Assembly: GCA_035543115.1 (NCBI GenBank) | Contig: DATKKF010000127.1 | Span: forward strand, 1 to 60,492 | Direction: 5' to 3' | Length of the DNA: 60,492 nt | Source of the DNA: RPRB01 sp035543115 | GTDB lineage: Bacteria > Myxococcota > Myxococcia > Myxococcales > Myxococcaceae | Shown: piece after piece, positions 8,257-16,377 of the stretch | Layout: the number at the start of each line of letters is the position of its first letter | How positions within the stretch are numbered: position 1 is the stretch's first letter | The notes under the pieces: model-generated | What the model was told of the DNA's origin: nothing | Seen by the model: only the letters and a program-made list of their open reading frames with translations | Database searches by the model: none | Program-made: the position numbers and the translations under genes

Positions 8257-9372
8257 TCAGGGTGCGCGGGCCATCGCCGCGCCAACCCAGGGCATCGGGT
8301 CCACCGCCAGTCCGCGCCGGCGGACCTCGAAGTACAGGTACGCCCCCTTCAGCGAGCCGGTGTCGCCCACCGTGCCCACCACCTCACCCGGGAAGACGTG
8401 CGTCCCCACCGGGCGGAGCACCTCGGCCAGGTGGGCGTAGATGGTGTGGTAGCCGTCGCCCTGGTCGAGCACCACGAGGTTGCCATACCCGCCAAGCCAC
8501 CCGGTCCAGGCCACGGTGGCCGGAGCGAGGGCCCGCGCCGGAGCGCCCGGCACCGCCCGGATGTCGAGCCCCTTCTGCACCGTGACGGTGTTGAACTTGG
8601 GGTGCACCAGCCGGCCGAACGCCACCTCCACGTGCCCGGGCGCGGGGAGCGGCAGCTTCCCGCGGAGCGCGCCGAACCCGGTGGGCTCCGGCTCCTCCAG
8701 GACGGCGGCCAGCGCCTGGAGCTGGGCGCGCGAGCGCCCGAGCTCGGCCAGCACCGAGCCGGCGGCGCGCGCCCTGGCCTGGAGCAGCTGCAGCGCCTCG
8801 CCGAGCTCGGTCTCTTGCCCGGCCGCCTCCTCCGCCTCGGCGCGCAGCTCCGCGAGCCGGCTGCCCATCTGGCGCTTCCAGGCGTCGAGCTGCTCGAGCC
8901 GCGAGCGCTGGAAGAGCGCCACCGAGCGCATCTCCTCGAGCGCGGCGAGGTCGCTCCGGACCAGCGAGGAGAGAGCGCGCGCCCGCCAGGCGAAGGCGGC
9001 CACGTCCTCGGCCGGGAGCAGCACCTCGAGCGGGCTGCGCCGGGTCAGGCGGTACAGCGACAGGAGCCTCGGCCGGAACCCGTCCACGCGCGAGTCGAGC
9101 ACCGCCCGGGCGAGCGCCTCCTCGGCCTCGGCGGCAGCGAGGCGGCTTGCGAGCACCCGCATCTGCGCGGACAGCGCCGCCGCCCGCGCCGCCGACACCC
9201 GGGCCAGCCCGGCGTAGACCGCGAAGGCGGCCTCGGCGTTGCCGGACTGCGCGCGGATCGCCCGGACCAGCGCCCGCTGCGTCTCGAGCGGGTCCCACTC
9301 CGCCGGGGCCTCCGCCGCCGCCGCGCCGGTCCCGAGGAGCACGACCCCGAGGAGGGCGGCGGCGGGCCTCAT
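8257..9372 (-). CDS. EnvC-like divisome protein with degenerate LytM (M23) domain
   Basis: A 371-aa exported protein: signal peptide (1-20), long Ala/Glu/Arg-rich coiled coil (about 30-220), then a LytM domain. The zinc ligands are not conserved: HxGxD is replaced by QKGLD and the HxH-type ending by YLYFEV, as in E. coli EnvC (ending SLYFEI). It is therefore expected to activate cell-wall amidases rather than cut peptidoglycan itself. Its ATG overlaps the ftsX stop (ATGA), and FtsEX is the known partner that gates EnvC-type activators during division. Confidence 0.88.
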   Translation of the reverse strand: MRPAAALLGVVLLGTGAAAAEAPAEWDPLETQRALVRAIRAQSGNAEAAFAVYAGLARVSAARAAALSAQMRVLASRLAAAEAEEALARAVLDSRVDGFRPRLLSLYRLTRRSPLEVLLPAEDVAAFAWRARALSSLVRSDLAALEEMRSVALFQRSRLEQLDAWKRQMGSRLAELRAEAEEAAGQETELGEALQLLQARARAAGSVLAELGRSRAQLQALAAVLEEPEPTGFGALRGKLPLPAPGHVEVAFGRLVHPKFNTVTVQKGLDIRAVPGAPARALAPATVAWTGWLGGYGNLVVLDQGDGYHTIYAHLAEVLRPVGTHVFPGEVVGTVGDTGSLKGAYLYFEVRRRGLAVDPMPWVGAAMARAP

Positions 9373-10268
9373 GCGCGCAGGAACCGGCGCACGGCGAGGT
9401 AGCTCCCGGACAGCCCCAGCGCCGCGCCGGCGATCGCCAGCTCCACGGCCTCGGTCCACGGGCGGGCGTCGGCGGTGACGCCGGGGAGCCGGAGGAAGGA
9501 GAGGAGGGTCGCCAGCTGGGGCGACAGCGTCTGCCGGAAGGCGACCAGGCCGGCGATGGCCAGCACCGCCCCGGCCAGCCCCTGGAGCGCCCCCTCGAGC
9601 AGGAACGGCGCCTGGACGAAGCGGTCGGTCGCGCCGACCAGCTTCTGGATCTCCACCTCCTCCCGGCGGGAGTAGATGGCGAGCTGGAGCGTCGCTGAGA
9701 CGATGATCAGGGTCGCGCCCACCAGGACGACGAAGGCCACCCAGCCCGCCCAGCGCACCGCGCGCGCGAGGGCCGACAGCCGCTCCACGGCCTGCTCGCC
9801 GTAGTCCACGCCGGTCACCGCCGGCGCTCCCCGGAGCTCGGCGGCTAGCACGCGCAGGGACTCGGGGGCGCGCATCCGCTCCGGAACGCGGACCTCGAGC
9901 GACGGCGGGAGCGGGTCCTCGGACAGGCCACGCAGCGACTCGGCGGCCGGCCCGAGCTCGCGGACCAGCCGTTCCAGCGCGGCCCGTGGGGTGACCTCCT
10001 CGACCACCATGCTCCTGCGCCGCAGCTCGGTCGCCACGGTGCCGCGGGCGTCGGGCGAGGCGCGCGGGTCCAGGTACACCGTCACTCGCACCTCGCCGCC
10101 CAGGCTCCCCACGAGCCGGTCCAGCTCGTGCGCGGCCGAGCGGGCCAGCCCCAGGCTGAACAGCGCGATGGCCAACGTCACCGTCGAGACGGCGTGGACG
10201 AACGGCTGGTGGCGGATGCCCTCCACCGCCGAACGCCAGAACGTCTGCGCCTTCGCAACCGCGCCCAC
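9369..10268 (-). CDS. ftsX: Cell division ABC permease FtsX
   Basis: A 299-aa membrane protein with the FtsX layout: one N-terminal transmembrane helix (about 22-42), a large periplasmic domain (about 50-165) that binds the coiled coil of EnvC-type proteins, and three C-terminal helices. It couples ATP hydrolysis by FtsE to septal cell-wall hydrolase activation. It lies 15 bases after ftsE and overlaps the EnvC-like gene, a clear three-gene unit. Confidence 0.95.
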   Translation of the reverse strand: MGAVAKAQTFWRSAVEGIRHQPFVHAVSTVTLAIALFSLGLARSAAHELDRLVGSLGGEVRVTVYLDPRASPDARGTVATELRRRSMVVEEVTPRAALERLVRELGPAAESLRGLSEDPLPPSLEVRVPERMRAPESLRVLAAELRGAPAVTGVDYGEQAVERLSALARAVRWAGWVAFVVLVGATLIIVSATLQLAIYSRREEVEIQKLVGATDRFVQAPFLLEGALQGLAGAVLAIAGLVAFRQTLSPQLATLLSFLRLPGVTADARPWTEAVELAIAGAALGLSGSYLAVRRFLRA

Positions 10269-10283
10269 CCGAGGCCTCCTGCC

Positions 10284-10973
10284 CTACCCCACCCGCCGGA
10301 CCACCGCCGGGCCACCCGCGTCGGCGACGATGCGGCCCTTCTCCAGCCGGACCACCCGCTTCTGGGAGCGCTCGACCATCGCCAGGTCGTGCGTGGCCAC
10401 CACCACCGTGGTGCCTCGGACGTTCGCGTCCGAGAGGAAGCTCATGATCTCCTGGGTCAGCCCGGGGTCGAGATTGCCGGTGGGCTCGTCGGCGAGGAGC
10501 AGCGCCGGCTCGTTCAGCAGAGCCCGGGCGATGACCACCCGCTGCTGCTCCCCACCGCTGAGCTTCAAGGGGAGGCTCTCGGTCTTGTGCTGCAGACCCA
10601 CCAGCTTGAGCATCCGGTTCGCGCGCTGACGGGCCTCGTCACGCGACACGCCCAGCACGTCCAGCGCGAGCGCCACGTTGTCCAGCACCGTCCGGTGCGG
10701 CAGCAGCTTGAAGTCCTGGAACACCACGCCGATGTTCCGACGGAGGAAGGGGATGCTCGCCTGCCGGATGCGCGCCACGTTCCGCCCGCCGACGAGGATC
10801 TGTCCCCGGGTGGCCGGCTCGGCGCAGAAGACGAGTCGGAGAAGCGTGGTCTTTCCCGCACCCGAGGGGCCGGTGAGGAACACGAACTCACCTTTCTCCA
10901 CCGTCAGGTTCACGTCGACCAGCGCCGGCGGGTCGCCCGGGTAGGCCTTGGTGACGTGGAACATCTGGATCAT
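10284..10973 (-). CDS. ftsE: Cell division ABC ATPase FtsE
   Basis: A 229-aa cytoplasmic ATPase. Walker A GPSGAGKT is at 35-42, the ABC signature LSGGEQQ at 138-144, and Walker B LLLADEPTGNLD at about 158-169. The FtsE-typical start (MIQMFHVTKAYPG) supports the internal ATG at 10973 rather than one 28 codons earlier. It is first in the ftsE-ftsX-envC unit, and its promoter must lie in the short gap shared with the divergent coiled-coil gene. Confidence 0.96.
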   Translation of the reverse strand: MIQMFHVTKAYPGDPPALVDVNLTVEKGEFVFLTGPSGAGKTTLLRLVFCAEPATRGQILVGGRNVARIRQASIPFLRRNIGVVFQDFKLLPHRTVLDNVALALDVLGVSRDEARQRANRMLKLVGLQHKTESLPLKLSGGEQQRVVIARALLNEPALLLADEPTGNLDPGLTQEIMSFLSDANVRGTTVVVATHDLAMVERSQKRVVRLEKGRIVADAGGPAVVRRVG

Positions 10974-11067
10974 CGGCGGAGGGTGCGACTGGATTGTTGC
11001 AGAACCGCGCGCGGCCGGCCACGGGATGTCCGTTTCCGTGCCAGACTCCGGGGTCAAGAGTCCCTCG

Positions 11068-11601
11068 ATGAGCGACGACTTCCAGTTTCCTGACCCCGAG
11101 CCCGAGGCCGAGCAGACCCCCGCCCCGCTCCCGAAGCAGCGCTCGCCGCTGGTCCTTCCGTGGATGGTGGCGGGGCTGGCGGTGGTCGCGCTCGCCGTGG
11201 TCTCGCTCTACGCCAAGAAGCTGATCGACGACCAGACCGCCCGCGCCTACCAGGCGATGCGCATGGCCGACGAGTACGGCTCGCGGGCGAACAAGCTCGA
11301 GGCGGACCAGAAGGACGCCCGTCGCCAGGCCATCACCGCCTCGGAGAAGAGCGACGAGCTGCGCGCCGCCAATGCCCGGCTCACCGAGGAGGTGACGGAC
11401 AAGGATTCGGCGCTGGCCCACCTCAAGGAGCGCCACCGGCAGCTGGTCGCCGACCTGCGCTCCGCGCTCCGCAGCAGCAAGGGAAAGACGCTGTCCAAGC
11501 GGATCGAGCGCATCCTCTCCCACGACGCGGCGGTCGAGCGGGCCGAGGGGCCCCAGGCCCTCACCAGCCAGTCCCCCGACGCGGGCACCCGCCGGCGCTA
11601 G
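11068..11601 (+). CDS. Single-pass membrane protein with coiled coil, function unknown
   Basis: A 177-aa protein. An acidic, Pro-rich cytoplasmic start (MSDDFQFPDPEPEAE) leads to one transmembrane helix at about 28-48 and then a long charged helix (about 55-150) predicted to form a coiled coil. It is divergent from ftsE with 94 bases between starts, which hints at a link to division or the envelope, but no family is recognised. ATG 11068 was chosen over upstream ones because those would overlap the ftsE start. Confidence 0.75.
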   Translation: MSDDFQFPDPEPEAEQTPAPLPKQRSPLVLPWMVAGLAVVALAVVSLYAKKLIDDQTARAYQAMRMADEYGSRANKLEADQKDARRQAITASEKSDELRAANARLTEEVTDKDSALAHLKERHRQLVADLRSALRSSKGKTLSKRIERILSHDAAVERAEGPQALTSQSPDAGTRRR

Positions 11602-11602
11602 C

Positions 11603-12145
11603 TCAGCTCTTGGGCAGCACCTGCTCGAGCTTCCCGGTGAGCTCGGGCGACATCGGCTCGACCCGGCTGTCGAAGTGCTCGATGACCTTCCCGTCCGGCG
11701 AGACGAGGAACTTGTTGAAGTTCCAGGTCACCGCGCCGCCCTGCTTCCCGGGCAGCCCGGTCAGGTACTTGTAGAGCGGGTCGGCCTCCGGGCCCTTCAC
11801 CGGGATCTTGGAGAAGAGCGGGAAGGTGGTCTTGTAGCGGAGCTCGCAAAACTTCTTGATCTCCGCGTTGCTGCCCGGCTCCTGCGCGCCGAAGTCGTTC
11901 GAGGGGAAGCCGAGCACGGTGAAGCCCCGGGCGCGGTACTTCTCGTACAGCGCCTCCAGGCCCGCGTACTGCGGGGTGTACCCGCACTCCGAGGCGGTGT
12001 TGACGATGAGCAGCGCCTTCCCCTTGTAGTCGGCGAGGGAGGCCTCCTTGCCGTCGATGGTCTTCACCTTGAAATCATGAACCGACATGGGCGTGCCTCC
12101 CGAGGAGAGGGTGGTGAGGGCGAGCACGGCAGCGACGAGGTGCAT
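11603..12145 (-). CDS. Glutathione peroxidase family thiol peroxidase
   Basis: A 180-aa peroxidase that reduces hydrogen or lipid peroxides. Catalytic Cys54 (NTASECGYTPQY), Gln88 (NDFGAQEPG), Trp141 and Asn142 (TWNFNKF) form the family tetrad, with Cys rather than selenocysteine. Cys100 in KKFC matches the resolving Cys of thioredoxin-dependent members, so thioredoxin is the likelier reductant. The chosen ATG gives a short signal peptide and has a GGAGGG site; a second ATG at 12088 (MSVHDF) also has an SD and would give a cytosolic form. Confidence 0.92.
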   Translation of the reverse strand: MHLVAAVLALTTLSSGGTPMSVHDFKVKTIDGKEASLADYKGKALLIVNTASECGYTPQYAGLEALYEKYRARGFTVLGFPSNDFGAQEPGSNAEIKKFCELRYKTTFPLFSKIPVKGPEADPLYKYLTGLPGKQGGAVTWNFNKFLVSPDGKVIEHFDSRVEPMSPELTGKLEQVLPKS

Positions 12146-12201
12146 GCGGACGGGTCCCTCCAGGGACTGTGACTCGAGCGGCGCTCTCATTAACAAGGGG
12201 C

Positions 12202-12582
12202 ATGGCCGGCGCGCCCGGGGACCAGCGACCCTTTGCAGCGACCCGCGCCCGCGGGCGGCCGTGGCCGGTGACGGGGGTGTGTCTGGCCGGGGCGCTGCTC
12301 CTCGCCGCGACCTGGTTGCACGCTGCGACCAGCGGACAGGGGCGCGCCTTCGGACCGGGGTACGTCCCCTACGTCCTGGTCACCACCGGGACGCTGGCCG
12401 TGGCGCTCTGGGGGCTGTGGCGGATGCGGCCCTGGGCCTTCTGGGCGCTGCCCGCGGCGATGGCCCTCGACGACGCGGTGGTCTGGGCGATGGGCGAGCT
12501 GCGGCCCGGGGTGGTGTTGGCGCAGACGGCGGTGGTGCTCCTGGTCCTCTTGCACCGGCCCCGGGGCATCGGGTGGCGCTGA
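12202..12582 (+). CDS. Small four-helix membrane protein, function unknown
   Basis: A 126-aa hydrophobic protein with about four predicted transmembrane segments (roughly 20-40, 50-70, 76-96 and 100-118). No family is recognised. A GTG 33 bases upstream is an alternative start. It lies 70 bases before an ABC transporter operon on the same strand and may be cotranscribed with it. Confidence 0.6.
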   Translation: MAGAPGDQRPFAATRARGRPWPVTGVCLAGALLLAATWLHAATSGQGRAFGPGYVPYVLVTTGTLAVALWGLWRMRPWAFWALPAAMALDDAVVWAMGELRPGVVLAQTAVVLLVLLHRPRGIGWR

Positions 12583-12652
12583 GCCGGTCAGGGGGCAGAC
12601 GGTCCGCCGCGGCGTGGATGTCGCGCCCTCGAGATGGGAGGCTCTAGCGCCG

Positions 12653-13570
12653 ATGCCGGCCGCGTTCGCCGTCACCTCCCTCCACAAGCGCTTCCGGACC
12701 CGGCTCGGCCGCACCGAGTCGGTGGCGCTCGACGGGGTCGATCTCGAGGTGCCGCGCGGCGAGGCGTTCGGCCTCATCGGCCCCAACGGCGCGGGCAAGA
12801 CGACCTTCATCAAGTGCCTGCTCGGCATCGCTCACCCCGACCGCGGCGCGGTGGAGCTACTCGGCGGTCGACCGGAGGACCCACGCTCGCGGGCGCGCGT
12901 GGGCTACCTCCCGGAGCGGCTCACCTTGCCCGGCGCATGGACACCGCGCGCGTTCCTGGCGAGCGTGGCCCGGCTGAAGGCGCTGCGCCCCGAGCGCCCG
13001 GGGCTGGACGCGCTCCTCCGGCGGGTGGGGCTGGCCGACGCCGGTGAGCGGAGGATCCGCGGCTTCAGCAAGGGCATGCGCCAGCGGCTCGGGCTCGCCG
13101 CGGCGCTGGTGGGGACGCCCGACCTCCTGGTGCTCGACGAGCCCACCGACGGCGTCGACCCGCTCGGGCGGGTGGAGATCCGCCAGCTGCTCGCCGCCGA
13201 GCTCGCGCGCGGGGCCACACTCTTCATCAACTCGCACCTGCTCTCGGAGACCGAGCGCATCTGCACCCGCATCGGCATCCTCTCGCGGGGACGGCTGGTG
13301 CGCTCCGGCTCGCTCGAGGTGCTCACACGGGTCCAGCAGCGCTGGCGGGTGCGCTTCGCCCCTGGGCCGGTGGCCGCCGAGGCGCTGGTGGCGCTCGGCT
13401 TCGAGCCCGCGGAAGGGGGGGCGTGGGAGATCGCCGCGCCCGACGCCCCGGCGCTGAACCGCGCCCTGGACGGCGCGCGCACGACGGGCGCGCTCCTGGT
13501 GGAGCTGGACCGGGCCTCGCGCGACCTCGAGGACGTGCTCACCGAGGCGCTCGCCGCGGGGGCGGCATGA
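12653..13570 (+). CDS. ABC transporter ATP-binding protein
   Basis: A 305-aa ATPase of the ABC-2 exporter type (CcmA/NatA-like). Walker A GPNGAGKT is at 43-50, the signature FSKGMRQ (a common ABC-2 variant) at 138-144, and Walker B LLVLDEPTDGVDP at about 158-170. A C-terminal extension after residue 220 is usual for this group. Its stop overlaps the permease start (ATGA). The substrate cannot be told. Confidence 0.93.
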   Translation: MPAAFAVTSLHKRFRTRLGRTESVALDGVDLEVPRGEAFGLIGPNGAGKTTFIKCLLGIAHPDRGAVELLGGRPEDPRSRARVGYLPERLTLPGAWTPRAFLASVARLKALRPERPGLDALLRRVGLADAGERRIRGFSKGMRQRLGLAAALVGTPDLLVLDEPTDGVDPLGRVEIRQLLAAELARGATLFINSHLLSETERICTRIGILSRGRLVRSGSLEVLTRVQQRWRVRFAPGPVAAEALVALGFEPAEGGAWEIAAPDAPALNRALDGARTTGALLVELDRASRDLEDVLTEALAAGAA

Positions 13571-14400
13571 TCTCGCTCGCCGTGGCGCGAGATCTGTTGC
13601 TGGAGGCGGCGGCGAGGCGCTGGTTCCTCGCGCTTGGGCTCGCGCTCACCGGCCTCCTGCTCCTCTTGCTCATCAGCCTGCGGCTCGAGGTGGTGGATGG
13701 GGCGCTCGCCGCGACGCGCCTCTTCGGGCAGCCACTCCACCACAGCATCCAGGCGGCCGACGTGGCGCTCCGTCCGGTGTTCCTCGTGGCGAGCCAGCTC
13801 GTGTTCTGGGGAGGGCTCTGCTTCGGCGTGCTCTCCTGTGCCGACTTCGGTCCGGCGCTGCTCTCGCCCGGGCGCATCGAGCATCTCCTGTCGCTACCGG
13901 TGCGCCGCTGGGAGCTGCTCGCCGGCACGTTCCTCGGCGTGCTGGCGCTGGCGCTCGCCGGCGCGGTGTACGCCTCGGCCGGCCTGGTCCTGGTGCTCGG
14001 TGCGAAGACCGGCGTCTGGACCGGCTGGCCGGTGGTGTCCGCGGTGCTGGCGGCGCTGGCCTTCGGGAGCGTCTACGCCGGCATGCTCGCGGTGACGGTG
14101 TGGGTCCGCAGCGCCGCGCTCTCGGCCGCCGCCGGCGCCTCCCTGGTCGTCCTCGGCCTGCTCGCGACCCACCGGGCGGCGCTGCTCGACGTCATGGGCC
14201 CGGGGGTCGGCCGCACGTTCTTCGCCGGGCTCACCTCGGTGGTGCCACCGCTGGGCAAGCTGGCCGACGCCGCCGGCGCCCTCGCCTCCAGCGCGCCGTT
14301 CGCTCCGGGCGGGCTTGTGCGGCTCCTGGCCGGCACCCTGGCCTTCGCCGCGGCGCTGCTCGCGGTGGCGGTGTGGCGTTTCGAGCGGAGGGACTTCTGA
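13567..14400 (+). CDS. ABC-2 type permease
   Basis: A 277-aa integral membrane protein with about six predicted helices, for example 20-40, 75-97, 115-140, 145-170, 180-205 and 250-272. The large soluble loops of FtsX-type permeases are absent. It overlaps the ATPase gene upstream by four bases and the next gene downstream by one base, so the three form a coupled operon. NatB-like or gliding-type exporters are possible relatives. Confidence 0.85.
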   Translation: MISLAVARDLLLEAAARRWFLALGLALTGLLLLLLISLRLEVVDGALAATRLFGQPLHHSIQAADVALRPVFLVASQLVFWGGLCFGVLSCADFGPALLSPGRIEHLLSLPVRRWELLAGTFLGVLALALAGAVYASAGLVLVLGAKTGVWTGWPVVSAVLAALAFGSVYAGMLAVTVWVRSAALSAAAGASLVVLGLLATHRAALLDVMGPGVGRTFFAGLTSVVPPLGKLADAAGALASSAPFAPGGLVRLLAGTLAFAAALLAVAVWRFERRDF

Positions 14401-15455
14401 TGGAGCGCCGCTGGCTGTGGCTGCTCGCCGCGGGGCTCCTGGTCATCGCCGCCGCGTGGCTGGTGCGCATCCCGGAGCCGCACGCTCCGGTCCCCCGCCC
14501 CGAGGTGGAGATGCCGCGCCAGCTCCGGCCGGCGGAGCGGCAGCGGATGCTGTCCCGGCTCACCCGGCCCCCTGCCGATGCGGGCGCACCGCGGACCGAG
14601 GTGCGTGACCCGATGCTCGCTGCCCTCTCGGCCGGAGGCGCGGGGTCCGGGCTGGTGCTGGAGGTCAACGCGCTCCGGAACTCGCCGCTGGGCGAGCTTC
14701 TCTTGAACTGCCTCGCCGCGCGCGACGGGCGGGGGAACGCTCTCGAGGCACTGCAGCGGATGGGCATCGACCCGCTCCGCGACGTCGACCGGGTGGGCAT
14801 CACCGAGCACGGCATCGTGGTCTCGGGCGACTTCCGGCGGGCCAACTGGGAAGGGCTGCTCGGAACCGCCACCGGGGCGCCCTATGGCGAGCGGGGGCAG
14901 ATCACCGCGGTCGATCCGCGCACCGACGGCGGAAGTACGCTCGTCGCCACCCGCTGGGGCGACTCGCTCCTCCACCTCGGCGACTCGGAGGAGGATGCGC
15001 GCCGCGTCCTCGACGCCGTGGAGGGGCGGGGAGCTGCCCCCCGGCCCTTGCTCTCGCCCGAGCAGAGCTACGGCGAGCTGTACGGAGTCGTCTCCGGACC
15101 GGACCTGGCCAGGACACTCGGCGGAAACGAGGCCTGGGCCACGGCGCTGGTGGAGACGGCCTCGCGGGTGGAGGTGCACCTGGACGCTCGGCGGGACGTG
15201 GCGCTGGTGGCCGACGTCTCGGGCGAGGACGCGCGCAAGCTCGAGGACCTGGGAAAGACGCTCGGCGGGGCGCTGGCCCTCTCGAGGGCGCAGGCCCGCG
15301 CCGGCGGCGACGACGAGACCGCGGAGCTCCTGAGCTTCGCCCGCGTGTCACCGGCGCAGGGCGGTGCGCTGTCCCTGGAGGTGGCCCTCCCGCTCGAGGT
15401 GGTGGCCAGGCGCCTCGCCTTCTGCCGGGGCGACGCGGACGCGGGCCGCCGCTGA
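14400..15455 (+). CDS. Membrane-anchored protein of an ABC operon, function unknown
   Basis: A 351-aa protein starting on the A of the permease stop codon (TGATG). One N-terminal helix (about 5-25) anchors a large soluble domain, probably outside the membrane. The soluble part includes LVLEVNALRNSPLG, a repeating pattern that resembles no domain I can name. Tight coupling to the transporter suggests a substrate-handling or accessory subunit. Confidence 0.75.
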   Translation: MERRWLWLLAAGLLVIAAAWLVRIPEPHAPVPRPEVEMPRQLRPAERQRMLSRLTRPPADAGAPRTEVRDPMLAALSAGGAGSGLVLEVNALRNSPLGELLLNCLAARDGRGNALEALQRMGIDPLRDVDRVGITEHGIVVSGDFRRANWEGLLGTATGAPYGERGQITAVDPRTDGGSTLVATRWGDSLLHLGDSEEDARRVLDAVEGRGAAPRPLLSPEQSYGELYGVVSGPDLARTLGGNEAWATALVETASRVEVHLDARRDVALVADVSGEDARKLEDLGKTLGGALALSRAQARAGGDDETAELLSFARVSPAQGGALSLEVALPLEVVARRLAFCRGDADAGRR

Positions 15456-15461
15456 CGAGCG

Positions 15462-15735
15462 GCGCATGTCCCGAGGTGCCGATCGAAGAAGCACGCGACC
15501 TCGTCGTGGTACTCGCGGGTCCCCGGCGCGTCCGCGACCGCGAGCCACTGGCTCGAGCGCCGCAGGGTACGGAAGATCCCGCGGCATCCGGTCGTCCATC
15601 GAGAGCACCCGGAACCCCGCCGGCCCGGCCATCAGGATCGCCCCCCGCGTCCCGGACTCGCCCCGCGTAGAACACCCGCCACTTCCAGTCCTCCGGCGTC
15701 TTGGGAACGACGGCCAGGGACCACCCCGAGCATGC
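15462..15735 (-). pseudogene. Decayed gene split over reading frames
   Basis: Read on the minus strand, protein-like sequence continues through frame changes: SLAVVPKTPEDWKWRVFYAG in one frame, then GESGTRGAILMAGPAG and FRVLSMDDRMP in the next after an extra G in a G-run, then GIFRTLRRSSQWLAVADAPG and TREYHDEVACFFDRH in a third. Joined, they give about 90 residues with normal composition and several Trp. The simplest reading is a small intact ancestor with two frameshifts. No start codon is clear, and sequencing error is possible. Confidence 0.5.
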
Positions 15736-15788
15736 GGGAGGAGAGGCTCGACGCGCCTGTCTCGCGCCCACCCGGGCGGCTGCCCTCC

Positions 15789-16304
15789 TCAGCCCTCCGT
15801 CTCTCCGGCGAGGTAGTTGAGGATGACCTCGTCGAGGCTCTTCTCGCTGATGAGGTCCTCGCCGAAGAGCGTCTGCGCACCCATCTCGTTCATCTGCGGC
15901 GGCGTGCTCAGCGCCCGCGCCGCCTCCACCTCGGGTGGCAGCGTCGAGCGGGGCGGCGCGTGCTTGGTGCTTCCCTTCCCCTCGGCGGCAGGCGCGAGCT
16001 GTCCCGGCTGGTAGGCGTGCGCCGCGCCGTCGACGCTGTCGTAGACCCCGCTCACCACGTTGCGGAGCATCTGCTTGTGCTGGTCCTCCATCAGCTGCCG
16101 CACCAGCTCCTGGAGGTTCTCGGCCTTGAGCAGCTCGGCGTAGGAGGTCTTCTTGCTGGCGAGGATGTTCCCGCCCACGAACAGGTGGGTGATGATGTTG
16201 GGGTTGTTCATCCCCGAGTCCTCCGTCTGCACGTGGAAGACCCGACCGGCGTGGGTGATGTTGTGGTTGAAGCCCGAGACCGCCCGATCGAAGGGTTTCA
16301 CCAT
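15789..16304 (-). CDS. Myxococcota-type conserved protein with FHVQTEDSG motif
   Basis: A 171-aa soluble protein. The first 60 residues carry an unusually motif-rich segment (FHVQTEDSGMNNPNI, then THLFVGGNILASKKTSY) that I recall from many myxobacterial proteins, though I cannot name a domain. A helical part (about 60-95) and a low-complexity Pro/Ala/Glu linker follow, and the C-terminus ends in an acidic helix (SLDEVILNYLAGE). ATG 16304 starts the motif region (MVKPFDRAV). No catalytic residues are obvious; an adaptor role is only a guess. Confidence 0.8.
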   Translation of the reverse strand: MVKPFDRAVSGFNHNITHAGRVFHVQTEDSGMNNPNIITHLFVGGNILASKKTSYAELLKAENLQELVRQLMEDQHKQMLRNVVSGVYDSVDGAAHAYQPGQLAPAAEGKGSTKHAPPRSTLPPEVEAARALSTPPQMNEMGAQTLFGEDLISEKSLDEVILNYLAGETEG

Positions 16305-16377
16305 CGCCACAGGGAGTTCTGGACGGTAGCAGCGGCCCCTCGCCCGGCGCAAGGAAACCGCCCGGAGTGACCGGCAC

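Noticed and set aside
7429..9402. Plus-strand open frame opposite the hydrolase and EnvC-like genes
   Set aside because: Antisense shadow with skewed composition.
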